Shown here: positions 25,684 to 34,837 of the stretch, in pieces
How the letters are laid out: each line of letters opens with the position of its first letter
How positions within the stretch are numbered: position 1 is the stretch's first letter
Source: JAQVOO01 sp964524755
GTDB lineage: Bacteria > Spirochaetota > Spirochaetia > Sphaerochaetales > Sphaerochaetaceae
Assembly: GCA_964524755.1 (NCBI GenBank)
Contig: CAZGDR010000005.1
Coordinates: 1-47,026, forward strand
Reading direction: 5' to 3'
Length of the DNA: 47,026 bases
Position numbers and translations under genes: made by a program
Notes under the pieces: generated by a model
Seen by the model: only the letters and a program-made list of their open reading frames with translations
Database searches by the model: none
What the model was told of the DNA's origin: nothing

Positions 25684-25699
25684 TGTGATTTGAGTCACA
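25684..25699. promoter_or_regulatory. Crp/Fnr-type binding site between regulator and pflB
   Basis: TGTGATTTGAGTCACA: perfect 5-bp arms separated by six bases, the CRP/FNR-family consensus. The centre is about 42 bp from a likely start of the divergent regulator gene (class II position, suggesting autoregulation) and about 54 bp before the pflB ATG. No convincing -10 for pflB could be fixed. Confidence 0.8.
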
Positions 25700-25744
25700 G
25701 GCGAAAGGTTTATATTGTGTTACTCATATATGTAGGAGAAAATT

Positions 25745-27925
25745 ATGAGTACTAGAAATTATATTATAAAGAACTATACCCCATACGATGGAGATGAATC
25801 ATTTTTAGCTCAAAGCACAGCGCGAACCAAAGCTCTCTGGGAAGAACTATCTGCTTATCTAAAAACCGAACGAGAACGTGGTGGTATGTATGATATTGAT
25901 AATGAGACTATTTCTACTATTACCAGCCATAAACCGGGATACATTAACCAAGAGCTGGAAACTATCGTTGGCCTACAGACTGATGAACCATTAAAGCGAA
26001 GTATCATGCCTTTTGGTGGTATCCGGTTGGTCCACTCTGCTCTCAAAGCGTATGAAAGAGAGGTCCCAGAACGGGTCCAGGATATATTCAATTTCCGAAA
26101 AACCCACAACGATGGTGTTTTTGATGTCTACACAGATGAGATGAAAAAGGCTCGTCATAGTGGTATTATCACAGGACTTCCCGATGCCTATGGACGAGGG
26201 AGAATTATTGGGGATTATCGTCGAGTTCCTCTGTTTGGGACGACCGAACTTATTACACGCAAAAAAAAAGCTAAGCAAGGAATCTATTTTGATATAATGG
26301 ATGAAAAGCTTATCCGTGAGCGTGAAGAAGTGAGTGAACAGATTCGAGCACTTCAAGAATTGACCGAGATGGCTGCTTCCTACGGATTTGATATTTCCAA
26401 ACCTGCAACTGATACGAAAGAGGCTATCCAATGGCTCTATTTAGCCTACCTCGCTGCCATTAAAGAACAGAATGGGGCCGCCATGAGTTTAGGGCGTGTT
26501 TCTACCTTCCTCGATATCTATGCTGAAGCTGATTTAGCTAAAGGGAAATATACAGAATCAGAAATTCAAGAATTTGTAGACCACTTTGTAATGAAACTGC
26601 GGATTGTTCGTTTCTTGAGGACCCCCTCTTATGATGAGTTATTCAGTGGAGATCCGACATGGGTCACTGAAGTCTTAGGTGGCATGGCGGAAGATGGACG
26701 ACACATGGTAACTAAAATGAGTTATCGGTTCCTCCATACCTTAACAAATTTAGGACCAGCTCCAGAGCCAAACCTAACGGTTCTGTGGAGTGAGCGCTTA
26801 CCAGAACCTTTTAAGCGTTATTGTACGGCTATGTCGATTGCAACTTCTTCTATCCAATATGAAAATGATGACCTGATGAAACCAAAGTATGGTGATGACT
26901 ATGGAATTGCCTGTTGTGTTTCTGCCATGACAATTGGGAAACAAATGCAATATTTTGGAGCACGAGTTAATTTGGCTAAAGCTTTGTTATATGCGCTCAA
27001 TGGGGGCAAAGATGAAATAGATGGTATCCAAGTAGGTCCAGAACTTGCGCCTGTTGGTGATGGATATCTAGATTATGACGAAGTGCGTCGTAAATTTGAC
27101 ACAATGTGTGATTGGTTGTCAAAGCTCTACATCGACACCTTAAATATTATCCACTATATGCACGATAAGTATTGTTATGAAAGAATTGAGATGGCGTTAC
27201 ATGATGAGAATATTCTCAGGACTATGGCCACAGGAATTGCTGGATTAAGTGTAGTTGCTGATAGCCTCTCTGCCATAAAGCATGCCAAAGTTAAGCCTAT
27301 TCGTGATGATAGAGGCCTTATAGTAGATTTTACCATCGAAGGAGAGTACCCCGCCTTTGGTAATAATGATCCAGCTGTTGATGCTATAGCAGTTGAAATT
27401 GTAGAGAGTTTTATGCACAAATTACGGACACACCACACCTATCGAGAGAGTACTCCTACGCTTTCTGTGCTCACCATTACCAGTAACGTTGTCTATGGTA
27501 AAAAGACTGGATCGACTCCAGACGGAAGAAAAAAGGGAGATCCCTTTGCCCCGGGTGCTAACCCGATGCATGGACGTGACACGAAAGGATGTGTGGCTAG
27601 TATGAAGAGCGTAGCAGCCATTCCCTACGACGATGCTGAAGATGGTATTTCGTATACCTTCAGTATTGTCCCTGGAGCTTTAGGTAAAAACCAAAACCAG
27701 CAGATAGATAATTTAGTCACTCTTTTAGATGGATACTTTCTAGAAAATGGTCATCATATTAACGTGAATGTTATGGATCGTGAGGTGTTACTCGACGCCA
27801 TGGAGCACCCAGAGTTATACCCACAGCTCACTATTCGTGTCAGCGGATATGCTGTGAATTTCATTAAACTTACTCGTGAACAACAACTTGATGTTATCCA
27901 TAGAACCTTTCACGAGTTTTTATAG
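25745..27925 (+). CDS. pflB: Formate C-acetyltransferase (pyruvate formate-lyase)
   Basis: 726 residues. The adjacent active-site cysteines C390-C391 (YGIACCVSAM) and the glycyl-radical loop RVSGYAVN with Gly701 are intact. It cleaves pyruvate with CoA to acetyl-CoA and formate, the key anaerobic mixed-acid step in the cytoplasm, and requires activation by PflA. AGGAGA lies upstream of the ATG. The Crp/Fnr site upstream suggests redox or catabolite control. Followed 12 bp later by pflA. Length and motifs match true PFL rather than diol or choline lyases. Confidence 0.96.
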   Translation: MSTRNYIIKNYTPYDGDESFLAQSTARTKALWEELSAYLKTERERGGMYDIDNETISTITSHKPGYINQELETIVGLQTDEPLKRSIMPFGGIRLVHSALKAYEREVPERVQDIFNFRKTHNDGVFDVYTDEMKKARHSGIITGLPDAYGRGRIIGDYRRVPLFGTTELITRKKKAKQGIYFDIMDEKLIREREEVSEQIRALQELTEMAASYGFDISKPATDTKEAIQWLYLAYLAAIKEQNGAAMSLGRVSTFLDIYAEADLAKGKYTESEIQEFVDHFVMKLRIVRFLRTPSYDELFSGDPTWVTEVLGGMAEDGRHMVTKMSYRFLHTLTNLGPAPEPNLTVLWSERLPEPFKRYCTAMSIATSSIQYENDDLMKPKYGDDYGIACCVSAMTIGKQMQYFGARVNLAKALLYALNGGKDEIDGIQVGPELAPVGDGYLDYDEVRRKFDTMCDWLSKLYIDTLNIIHYMHDKYCYERIEMALHDENILRTMATGIAGLSVVADSLSAIKHAKVKPIRDDRGLIVDFTIEGEYPAFGNNDPAVDAIAVEIVESFMHKLRTHHTYRESTPTLSVLTITSNVVYGKKTGSTPDGRKKGDPFAPGANPMHGRDTKGCVASMKSVAAIPYDDAEDGISYTFSIVPGALGKNQNQQIDNLVTLLDGYFLENGHHINVNVMDREVLLDAMEHPELYPQLTIRVSGYAVNFIKLTREQQLDVIHRTFHEFL

Positions 27926-27937
27926 GAGGAGGGATGT

Positions 27938-28705
27938 ATGGCCATAACAGGACGAATACATTCAGTTGAAACTTTTGGAACCGTTGATGGTCCTGGAGTC
28001 CGTTATATAGTGTTTTTGCAAGGATGCGCTCTACGCTGTAAATATTGTCATAACCCCGACACCTGGCAACGGGGGGGAGGAACTGAAACTAATTCTGAAG
28101 ATCTTGTAAAAGATATCATTACGTATAGGTCCTTTATCCGATCAGGAGGGGTAACTGTTAGTGGTGGAGAACCACTGTTACAGCCCGCATTTGCTCAAGA
28201 TATAATAGAACGTTCCAAAGCAGCCGGGTTTCATACTGCTATAGATACTGCAGGAAGTGTCAGTTTAGAAATTTCTCAAGCTGTAATTGATGCTGCAGAC
28301 CTCGTGTTACTCGATATTAAAAATATCGATGATCAGCAGAGTTGGCGTTTAACAGGACGGGGCAACGGGCAAACATTAGCGACCCTCGATTATTGTGAAG
28401 AAATTGGTAAACCAGTATGGGTGCGGCATGTCTTACTTCCTGGATGGACATTGCAGGAGGAGCAACTTACCCGTTTGGCTACGTATCTGGCCCCCTTTAA
28501 TTGCATCGAACAAGTTGAGCTACTTCCCTTCCACAAGATGGGTGAATATAAGTGGAAAGAATTAGGCTATAGTTATAGTTTGACTACAACCTCTGAGCCT
28601 TCTCGTAAGGATGTAAAGGCAACGCGTGCAATATTTGAGGCGCAGGGCTTGAAAGTCCTCATTCAAGGTGAAGAAGATACATCGGCCAGTCAGAAAATCA
28701 GCTAA
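27938..28705 (+). CDS. pflA: Pyruvate formate-lyase activating enzyme (radical SAM)
   Basis: 255 residues. The radical-SAM cluster motif C30-x3-C34-x2-C37 is in FLQGCALRCKYCHNPDTW. VSGGEPLLQ and the DLVLLDIKN stretch complete the PflA pattern. It uses SAM and a 4Fe-4S cluster to place the glycyl radical on PflB. It lacks the extra ferredoxin insert of glycerol or choline lyase activases. GGAGGAGGG precedes the ATG. Second gene of pflBA. Confidence 0.96.
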   Translation: MAITGRIHSVETFGTVDGPGVRYIVFLQGCALRCKYCHNPDTWQRGGGTETNSEDLVKDIITYRSFIRSGGVTVSGGEPLLQPAFAQDIIERSKAAGFHTAIDTAGSVSLEISQAVIDAADLVLLDIKNIDDQQSWRLTGRGNGQTLATLDYCEEIGKPVWVRHVLLPGWTLQEEQLTRLATYLAPFNCIEQVELLPFHKMGEYKWKELGYSYSLTTTSEPSRKDVKATRAIFEAQGLKVLIQGEEDTSASQKIS

Positions 28706-29077
28706 CCTCGCCCTAGGACGAATATACCGTGTAGTTTTTTTACACCAAGGGATACTAACTCGCGTCGTAATTCCCTTACCCCCTTGCGTTACCCATAGTC
28801 TCTATAAAAAGAGCAAAGGCATGTGAGCATGCATAGGCGCATTTGCTTTGTTTGGAAATTACTAAAAACTCTGTACGCTTTAGACGATATATAGTAGTCT
28901 GAAATAGATAGGTGGAATTCTATAAGGAAGGTGGTATGGAAGATCCTGGGTATCCTCCGTGTAGATTTTTAATTTTGAGGCCAATGCAATTCAGGAATTA
29001 TCCTTTACTGTAGAGTAATTTCAATTGGGATTACTGTATAAATGGACATGTCCTGAAGCAAGCAAAAGGACTGTCTT
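28706..29077 (+). other. Gene-free 372 bp: end of pflBA and mgtE leader
   Basis: No coding frame is evident. Around 28811-28853 an AGCAAA/TTTGCT pairing enclosing GCATG/CATGC, followed by TTGTTT, may terminate pflBA. Nearer mgtE there is a hairpin AGTAAT/ATTACT (29014-29035), then GTCCT (29050-29054), which can pair with AGGAC (29067-29071), the mgtE ribosome-binding site. This could be a regulatory leader. I looked for the M-box magnesium riboswitch and did not recognise it. Confidence 0.4.
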
Positions 29078-30457
29078 ATGCAAAAAGAATATAACATCGC
29101 TATAATCTCACAATTATTAAAAGAGGGACGAGAGGGTGAAGTTTTTGCTATCCTCGAACCTCTTCACCAGACTGAAATTGCTGAAGTTTTATCAGAGTTT
29201 CAAGAAGAGACTATAATTTCTATCCTTTTTCGATTTCCCAGACAACGACGTGCAGATATTTTTATTGAGTTTAGTTTTAGTGAACAAGCCGAAATTGCAC
29301 AGTTGTTAGGGGTTAAAGAACTCGTCTCTTTACTAAGAAGTTTATCCCCTGATGACCAGGCGGACTTTTTTAATGTCTTGTCTGAAGAGAAATATAATGC
29401 TGTATTGCCTGAACTAGCGAAGAAAGAGCGAGAAGATCTTATTACATTAGCCTCTTATCCAGAAGGTTCGGCCGGTTCGGTCATGAATACGGACTACATT
29501 GCCTATCCTCAGTACCTACAGATTAAACAAGTACTAGAGCGAATTAGGTTAGAAAGAACTGATAAAAAGGCTGTGTATCGCCTGTACGTAATCGACAACG
29601 AAAGGAAGTTAATCGGCACACTTCCAATTACCGATTTAATTCTTACTTCACCTGAAAAGACATTGGGTGAAGTAATGAGAACTCAGGTAGTGAGTATCAA
29701 GGTCGACGCAGATCAAGAAGATGCCGTATATATGATGGCTCGTTACGATCTAGTTGCCTTACCGGTAGTAGATACTGAAGGTCGGCTATTAGGTAATATT
29801 ACTCACGATGATGCCATGGACGTTATTGAAGAAGAACGAACGGCTGATATGGAACGGTTCATGGCAATTGTGGGAAAGCATGATGATACCACCTACTTAA
29901 AAACTTCCATTTGGACCCATTTCCGCAAGCGGGTAGTCTGGCTTATCATTCTCGCCTTCCTTGGACTTATTTCTGGGCAAATTTTGCAATCGTATGAAGG
30001 GGCTCTTATGAATCTGATGATTCTAGCCTTTTACATGCCCATGCTAATTGATACTGGTGGTAATACAGGAAGTCAGGCGGCAACAGTGATGGTACGGGCT
30101 TTAGCCTTAAAGGAAATAGCTCCCAAGCATGTATTTAAAATTGTATGGAAAGAGTTACGGGTAGCTTTCCTATTATCCTGTGTTCTCGGTACGCTTGCTT
30201 TCTTGCGGGTCGTCTTTGTTTCATCGCCAACTGCAATTCCCGAGTCAATGTCTCTGGTGATGATTGGCATAGCCATTGCTGTTGCACTTGCTGCACAAGT
30301 GTTATCGGCAACTGTTATAGGGGCCTTACTACCGCTTGGAGCCGCGGCTTTGAAACTTGATCCGGCTTTAGTTGCTAGCCCAGCCTTAACGACAATTGTG
30401 GATATCACTGGTTTAATTATCTATTTTGGTATAGTTACTTTAATTTTAGGAATATGA
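29078..30457 (+). CDS. mgtE: Magnesium transporter MgtE
   Basis: 459 residues. The cytoplasmic MgtE-N superhelix (about 1-130) and two CBS domains (about 135-255) precede a five-helix channel domain (about 285-459). Channel motifs DTGGNTGSQAATVMVRALA and DPALVASPALTTIVDITG are intact. MgtE dimers admit Mg2+ and close when Mg2+ binds the cytoplasmic domain. AGGA lies seven bases before the ATG and could be masked by the leader hairpin. The MBL-fold gene follows by 22 bp. Confidence 0.95.
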   Translation: MQKEYNIAIISQLLKEGREGEVFAILEPLHQTEIAEVLSEFQEETIISILFRFPRQRRADIFIEFSFSEQAEIAQLLGVKELVSLLRSLSPDDQADFFNVLSEEKYNAVLPELAKKEREDLITLASYPEGSAGSVMNTDYIAYPQYLQIKQVLERIRLERTDKKAVYRLYVIDNERKLIGTLPITDLILTSPEKTLGEVMRTQVVSIKVDADQEDAVYMMARYDLVALPVVDTEGRLLGNITHDDAMDVIEEERTADMERFMAIVGKHDDTTYLKTSIWTHFRKRVVWLIILAFLGLISGQILQSYEGALMNLMILAFYMPMLIDTGGNTGSQAATVMVRALALKEIAPKHVFKIVWKELRVAFLLSCVLGTLAFLRVVFVSSPTAIPESMSLVMIGIAIAVALAAQVLSATVIGALLPLGAAALKLDPALVASPALTTIVDITGLIIYFGIVTLILGI

Positions 30458-30479
30458 CTTGAGCGTAGGTGGAGTGGGT

Positions 30480-31289
30480 ATGCGCCTCACAGTTTTGACT
30501 GACAATTGTACCCGAGTGGGAACCACATTGCGGGGTGAACCTGGATTGAGTTATCTCATAGAGGTAGATGGTAAGAAGGTTCTTTTCGACACTGGGTTCT
30601 CTGAGCTATGCGTGCGCAATGCTGACGCCCTAGGGAACTCCTTGAGTGATCTTGATATCATTATCCTCTCTCATGGCCACGGCGATCACACAGGTGGTCT
30701 AGAGTATGTATTAGAGGTAGCTGCATCAAAAGAAATACGGTTGGTAACTCACCCCTTAACAGTGGTTGAGAAACAGAAGGATGGGCGGCAGTTCGGTTTG
30801 ACTGTGGCCCTAGAGAAGTTACAGCAGAGTTATACACTAAAGCTCTCCCGAGAGCCTGTTTGGCTGAGTGAACATCTTATTTTTCTAGGAGAAATCCCTC
30901 GAAGGCACTCCTTTGAGCTACAGGACCCACTAGGTGAGCGATTAGAAAAAGGGGTTTTTGTGCCGGATGACCTGCTGGACGATAGTGCTTTAGCGCTACG
31001 GACCGATGAGGGTTTAACCATTATTACCGGGTGTTCGCATGCTGGTATCTGCAACATCATCGATTATGCTCGTGAAGTTTGCCAACAGACACGGGTTCTT
31101 ACAGTAATTGGTGGGTTTCATCTACGTAAAGCGGATGAGCAGACCCGCAAGACTGCCGAATTCTTTAGAGATAACCAGATCACAAACCTCTATCCTTGCC
31201 ATTGTACAAGTTTTGAAGCCAAGGCTGTAATTCATACTATCGTACCCATACATGACGTTGCTGTAGGAACTATTATAGATCTTAACTGA
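30480..31289 (+). CDS. Metallo-beta-lactamase-fold hydrolase
   Basis: About 269 residues. The zinc motif ILSHGHGDHTGGL is clear, with further ligands in TGCSHAGICN and near GGFHL and CHCT. This resembles the COG1237 branch annotated as dihydropteroate-like or aminobenzene ribofuranosyl-phosphate synthase homologues; actual function is unknown in bacteria. I start at ATG 30480 because GGTGGAG is five bases upstream; a TTG at 30459 is possible. Likely co-transcribed with mgtE. Its 3' end overlaps the convergent amidohydrolase by 8 bp. Confidence 0.85.
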   Translation: MRLTVLTDNCTRVGTTLRGEPGLSYLIEVDGKKVLFDTGFSELCVRNADALGNSLSDLDIIILSHGHGDHTGGLEYVLEVAASKEIRLVTHPLTVVEKQKDGRQFGLTVALEKLQQSYTLKLSREPVWLSEHLIFLGEIPRRHSFELQDPLGERLEKGVFVPDDLLDDSALALRTDEGLTIITGCSHAGICNIIDYAREVCQQTRVLTVIGGFHLRKADEQTRKTAEFFRDNQITNLYPCHCTSFEAKAVIHTIVPIHDVAVGTIIDLN

Positions 31290-32592
31290 CGGTACGGTTG
31301 AACTTCTCCCAGAACGCTATATAGCTCTCTTTATCCAAGGGTGGTTGATCGGCATCTTTTATCGTACGGGCCAGTTTTCCATGATCATGGAGCAAATCGA
31401 TGACTGTCATAGCCATGACTTGGGCCGGGAGGATGTAGGCCATCCGTTCATCACTTACCGCAAAAGTTTTACTATGGGCGGTTCCAGAGAAACCCCCTCC
31501 TGATAAATGGGCAAAGGGAATAATACTACTTACATCTCCTGCATCCGTGGCGCCCATTAACTCATAGCCGTAGAGATTACAACTGGAATCTAATTGTGCT
31601 GCTCCATTAGCAGCAAAGAGGGTATTGATGGCTTCGTTTTGGCGTAAAGGGAGGTACCCTGGAATCTCTGAGATTTCAAATTGTGCTCCAACAGCCATAG
31701 CACTACCGGTAATAGCGCGGTTTACCTTTTCTGAGGCACCTACCACGGCTTCAATAGTTCTTCCTCGCACATAGGTCTCCATCCGCACATCAGAAGGGAC
31801 TATGTTTACTAGGTCTCCCCCCTTGGTAATAATAGGGTGGACTCTAATGCGGTCACTTTCACGGAATGTTTCACGTTGTGCATTAATTGCCATCAGCGCG
31901 AGAGAAGCTGCATTTAGGGCATTTATGCCATTATAGGGTTCAGCTCCTGCATGGGCCTCTTTCCCTATGAAATGAATTACTTTTCCCATAAATCCAGAAC
32001 TATCACAATTGATGAGGAACTTGGCATCGGTCAAACCGGCATGGGAATGGACCATCATTCCTGCATCGATAGTATCAAATTCTCCAAGGCGTATCCATTC
32101 TTGTTTACCGCCAAAGAAAGTAATCTTTCCCTCTTTTTGTAGGCGTTGACGAAATTCCAGCTCAACGTATTCTTCACCAGGGACAGCCCCAAAAACTACA
32201 TTCCCATCGAGTTGTTTGAGAAATGGAACCAATCCCATTGCCGCACCAAGGACAGAAGTTATTTGGGCATGGTGGCCACAAGAGTGGGCCGCTCCGGTAA
32301 GGTTGTCAGCAAAGGGGTGTTGGGGCGAGATTACAGCATCTAATTCACCGAGTAACATTACCGTGGCATCATTTGAGCGTCCTTGTCCGATCCCTTTGAC
32401 ACCAGTAATGGCAATCCCTTCACGGCAATCTAACTGGAGTGAACGTAAAGTATCAGCAAAAATAGATGCTGTTCTATGTTCCTTGAATCCCAGTTCAGGA
32501 TGGGCATACACATCTCGTCCGATAGCAATAATTTTATCGGCTTCCTTTTCAATGCGTTCACACACCCTTTTTTTCAACTGTTCTTTGGTCAT
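31282..32592 (-). CDS. M20-family amidohydrolase (AbgB-like)
   Basis: About 436 residues. The metal motifs HSCGHHAQI and PGEEYVE, and a dimerisation lid domain starting GKEAHAGAEPYNGINALNA, identify an M20D-type metallohydrolase that removes acyl or aminoacyl groups from amides such as N-acyl amino acids or p-aminobenzoyl-glutamate. The start with AAGGGA nine bases upstream gives MTKEQLKKR. Last gene of the ade-ABC operon, so its substrate is probably related to what that importer carries. Confidence 0.87.
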   Translation of the reverse strand: MTKEQLKKRVCERIEKEADKIIAIGRDVYAHPELGFKEHRTASIFADTLRSLQLDCREGIAITGVKGIGQGRSNDATVMLLGELDAVISPQHPFADNLTGAAHSCGHHAQITSVLGAAMGLVPFLKQLDGNVVFGAVPGEEYVELEFRQRLQKEGKITFFGGKQEWIRLGEFDTIDAGMMVHSHAGLTDAKFLINCDSSGFMGKVIHFIGKEAHAGAEPYNGINALNAASLALMAINAQRETFRESDRIRVHPIITKGGDLVNIVPSDVRMETYVRGRTIEAVVGASEKVNRAITGSAMAVGAQFEISEIPGYLPLRQNEAINTLFAANGAAQLDSSCNLYGYELMGATDAGDVSSIIPFAHLSGGGFSGTAHSKTFAVSDERMAYILPAQVMAMTVIDLLHDHGKLARTIKDADQPPLDKESYIAFWEKFNRTVS

Positions 32593-32654
32593 TCTTCTCA
32601 TTCCCTTGTACGAAGGAGGAATCCCTTATGCAAAGAATTCCCCCTTGTCTAAAA

Positions 32655-33725
32655 CTATTGGATGGCAACTTCACGTTGGAAACGGTTAATCCATTCAGCT
32701 TTTTTATTACTGATGTAACTCTCATCAAATGAACGTAAGGCAGCCACAGAATCGGCACCAAAGGCAAGGAATTTTTTACTTTCTTCATCCATAGTTGCGT
32801 TCTTAGAAGTTGGAGCCTCGGAAAGAACAGCAGCAACCTGATTTTGAATTTCATCGCTAATTAAGTAATTAACGTAGAGTTGTGCCAGTTCTGGGTTAGG
32901 ACTATTTTTAACTACATTAGCGGTTGCCGCTGCAGAGAAGCTTCCTTCAGCAGCATCAACCCAGCCAACGTTAAGTCCTGCTTGGGTTAGCAAGGGCATA
33001 TTCATGTCCATAAATACTGAAACAGCAATTTCTCCAGTAGTAAAAGCGGTTTGTACTTCAGAGCTGGTTGTGTAGAATTGCGCAACTTGATCACTGTTTT
33101 CAGCGAGGAAGGAGAAAACGGGATCTACATCCTGTGCATTTTTCCCTAGAGAATCGGCCATTGCTACCAACAAGTAGGGACCGGCAGTGGAGGACATATC
33201 AGGTAGTGAGATGAGACCGTCATAGGCTCCATTGAATAAGTCGACGTATGATTTTGGAGCTGGCACACTATCTTTATCATAGATGATTCCATAACGTACC
33301 AATGAGTAGCAGGGGCCGTATCCATCCTCGTTCTTAGCAAAATCATACAAATTGTCCAGGTTTGTGACTATAGCAGGGTCAATTTTTTCAAATACACCAT
33401 CTGCATTACCGAGGGCAGAAAAGCTTTCCGACATCAGTACTACATCAATCTGTGGGTTTTTTCGCTGGGCTTTTACCTTGTTTAACCGGTCAGCGTTTCC
33501 ACTTGTCTCATCAATGAGGACTGTCACTCCATACTGTTCTTCAAATGCCGCTGAAAGTTTCTTTACATTTGCAGCAGTCCAACCCCATGTGGCCACTACC
33601 AATTCTGCACCTTCATAAGCACTCTTCGCACCAGCGGCGGGAGTCTTGGTTTCTGCTTTACCAGCAGCGGGAAGTATTGTAATCGCAAAAATTACAATTA
33701 CCAGCAATGTCATCAGTTTTTTCAT
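32655..33725 (-). CDS. ABC importer substrate-binding protein (Fe3+/polyamine/thiamine class)
   Basis: 356 residues with an N-terminal signal segment (MKKLMTLLVIVIFAITILPAAG) and no lipobox Cys. The mature part, starting VVATWGWTAANVKKL and later VLMSESFSALGN, is of the PotD/ThiB/FbpA type (solute-binding family 1). It captures the ligand in the periplasm for the two permeases. AAAGGATGAA precedes the ATG. Fourth importer gene in the operon; ligand unknown. Confidence 0.85.
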   Translation of the reverse strand: MKKLMTLLVIVIFAITILPAAGKAETKTPAAGAKSAYEGAELVVATWGWTAANVKKLSAAFEEQYGVTVLIDETSGNADRLNKVKAQRKNPQIDVVLMSESFSALGNADGVFEKIDPAIVTNLDNLYDFAKNEDGYGPCYSLVRYGIIYDKDSVPAPKSYVDLFNGAYDGLISLPDMSSTAGPYLLVAMADSLGKNAQDVDPVFSFLAENSDQVAQFYTTSSEVQTAFTTGEIAVSVFMDMNMPLLTQAGLNVGWVDAAEGSFSAAATANVVKNSPNPELAQLYVNYLISDEIQNQVAAVLSEAPTSKNATMDEESKKFLAFGADSVAALRSFDESYISNKKAEWINRFQREVAIQ

Positions 33726-33746
33726 TTCATCCTTTCCTTTACCATA

Positions 33747-34808
33747 CTATGTGGTTTTGAATATCCGTATCTTTTCGGGAGGCAAATATACTCCAATTGC
33801 CTCACCAGAAAAACCTTCATAATCGCTAAGGTGTGCATACAATGGCTTGTCGAACACGTCGCGAATCTCCAAGCGTGTAATGTTGCCCTTATAGGTGGCG
33901 TTCTCTATACGACCACACAACATCCCTTCATCATCTGCCCCAGCTAATTTGATTCGATCGGGTCTGATAGCAAGAGAGACTTTATCCCCTTTAGCAAAAC
34001 GGGTAGCCTCTAAAGGAAGTGTAAGAACTTGGTTATTTGAACAATGAACTTCTGTCTCTCCATCCGTATGTTTCCCTATAGTAGCATCGATGAAATTAAC
34101 AAAACCCATGAAGTCGGCAATAAAGAGTGAGGCTGGATTTTCGAACACTTCTCGCGGCTTGCCAACTTGTACAATAGCTCCTTTTTCCATGAGAACTACG
34201 CGATCAGCCAGACTAATGGCCTCTTCCTGATCGTGGGTAACCAAAATCGTAGTGATGCCGAGGAGACGTTGGATACGTTTGATTTCAACCTGCATTTCGA
34301 TGCGTAACTTTGCATCTAGATTGGAAAGAGGTTCGTCTAACAATAATACTGAGGGTTCCATTATTAATGCACGTGCTAAAGCAACTCGTTGCTGTTGTCC
34401 TCCAGATAGTTCTCGGGGGTATCTATCTTCAAGACCTTCAAGTTTTACAATTTGGATAATACGCTCAACCTTCTCTTTGATCGTTTTCTTAGAAAGGCGC
34501 TTTAGTTTAAGGCCAAAGGAGATGTTATCACAGGCCGTTAGATGGGGGAAAAGCGCATAGTTTTGAAAGAAGATTCCCACATTTCGTTTGTAAGCAGGGA
34601 TCGAATTCATGGCGGTACCGTCGATGGTGACGGTTCCTGAATTAATTTCAGTAAACCCAGCAATCATGCGAAGGGTGGTGGTCTTTCCACAACCACTTTC
34701 GCCAAGTAACGCCACCATCTCACTGTCGGCAACCGTGAGGCTTAAGTCGTCCACTGCGGTAAAATCACCGAATTTTTTTGTCAGATGGTTTAGTTCTAGG
34801 ATAGCCAT
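33747..34808 (-). CDS. ABC importer ATPase (PotA/FbpC type)
   Basis: About 353 residues. Walker A GESGCGKTTT, signature LSGGQQQRVALARAL, Walker B LLLDEPLSNLD and switch THDQEEA are complete. The C-terminal ~110 residues form a TOBE regulatory domain, as in PotA and FbpC. Start ATG (MAILELNHL) has AGGAG about ten bases upstream; the longer frame overlaps the permease. It energises the importer encoded around it. Confidence 0.93.
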   Translation of the reverse strand: MAILELNHLTKKFGDFTAVDDLSLTVADSEMVALLGESGCGKTTTLRMIAGFTEINSGTVTIDGTAMNSIPAYKRNVGIFFQNYALFPHLTACDNISFGLKLKRLSKKTIKEKVERIIQIVKLEGLEDRYPRELSGGQQQRVALARALIMEPSVLLLDEPLSNLDAKLRIEMQVEIKRIQRLLGITTILVTHDQEEAISLADRVVLMEKGAIVQVGKPREVFENPASLFIADFMGFVNFIDATIGKHTDGETEVHCSNNQVLTLPLEATRFAKGDKVSLAIRPDRIKLAGADDEGMLCGRIENATYKGNITRLEIRDVFDKPLYAHLSDYEGFSGEAIGVYLPPEKIRIFKTT

Positions 34809-34837
34809 AAATGCACGTCTCCTTGCGTTTGTAGCAG

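Noticed and set aside
28071..28077. G7 tract in pflA as a phase-variable switch
   Set aside because: Seven bases is short and encodes a plausible Gly stretch (QRGGGTE); similar G7 runs occur elsewhere, such as in the second ABC gene.
28706..29077. M-box (ykoK) magnesium riboswitch before mgtE
   Set aside because: The conserved M-box core (GGTGAGGCTCC-like start and its partners) could not be found; only short local hairpins are visible.
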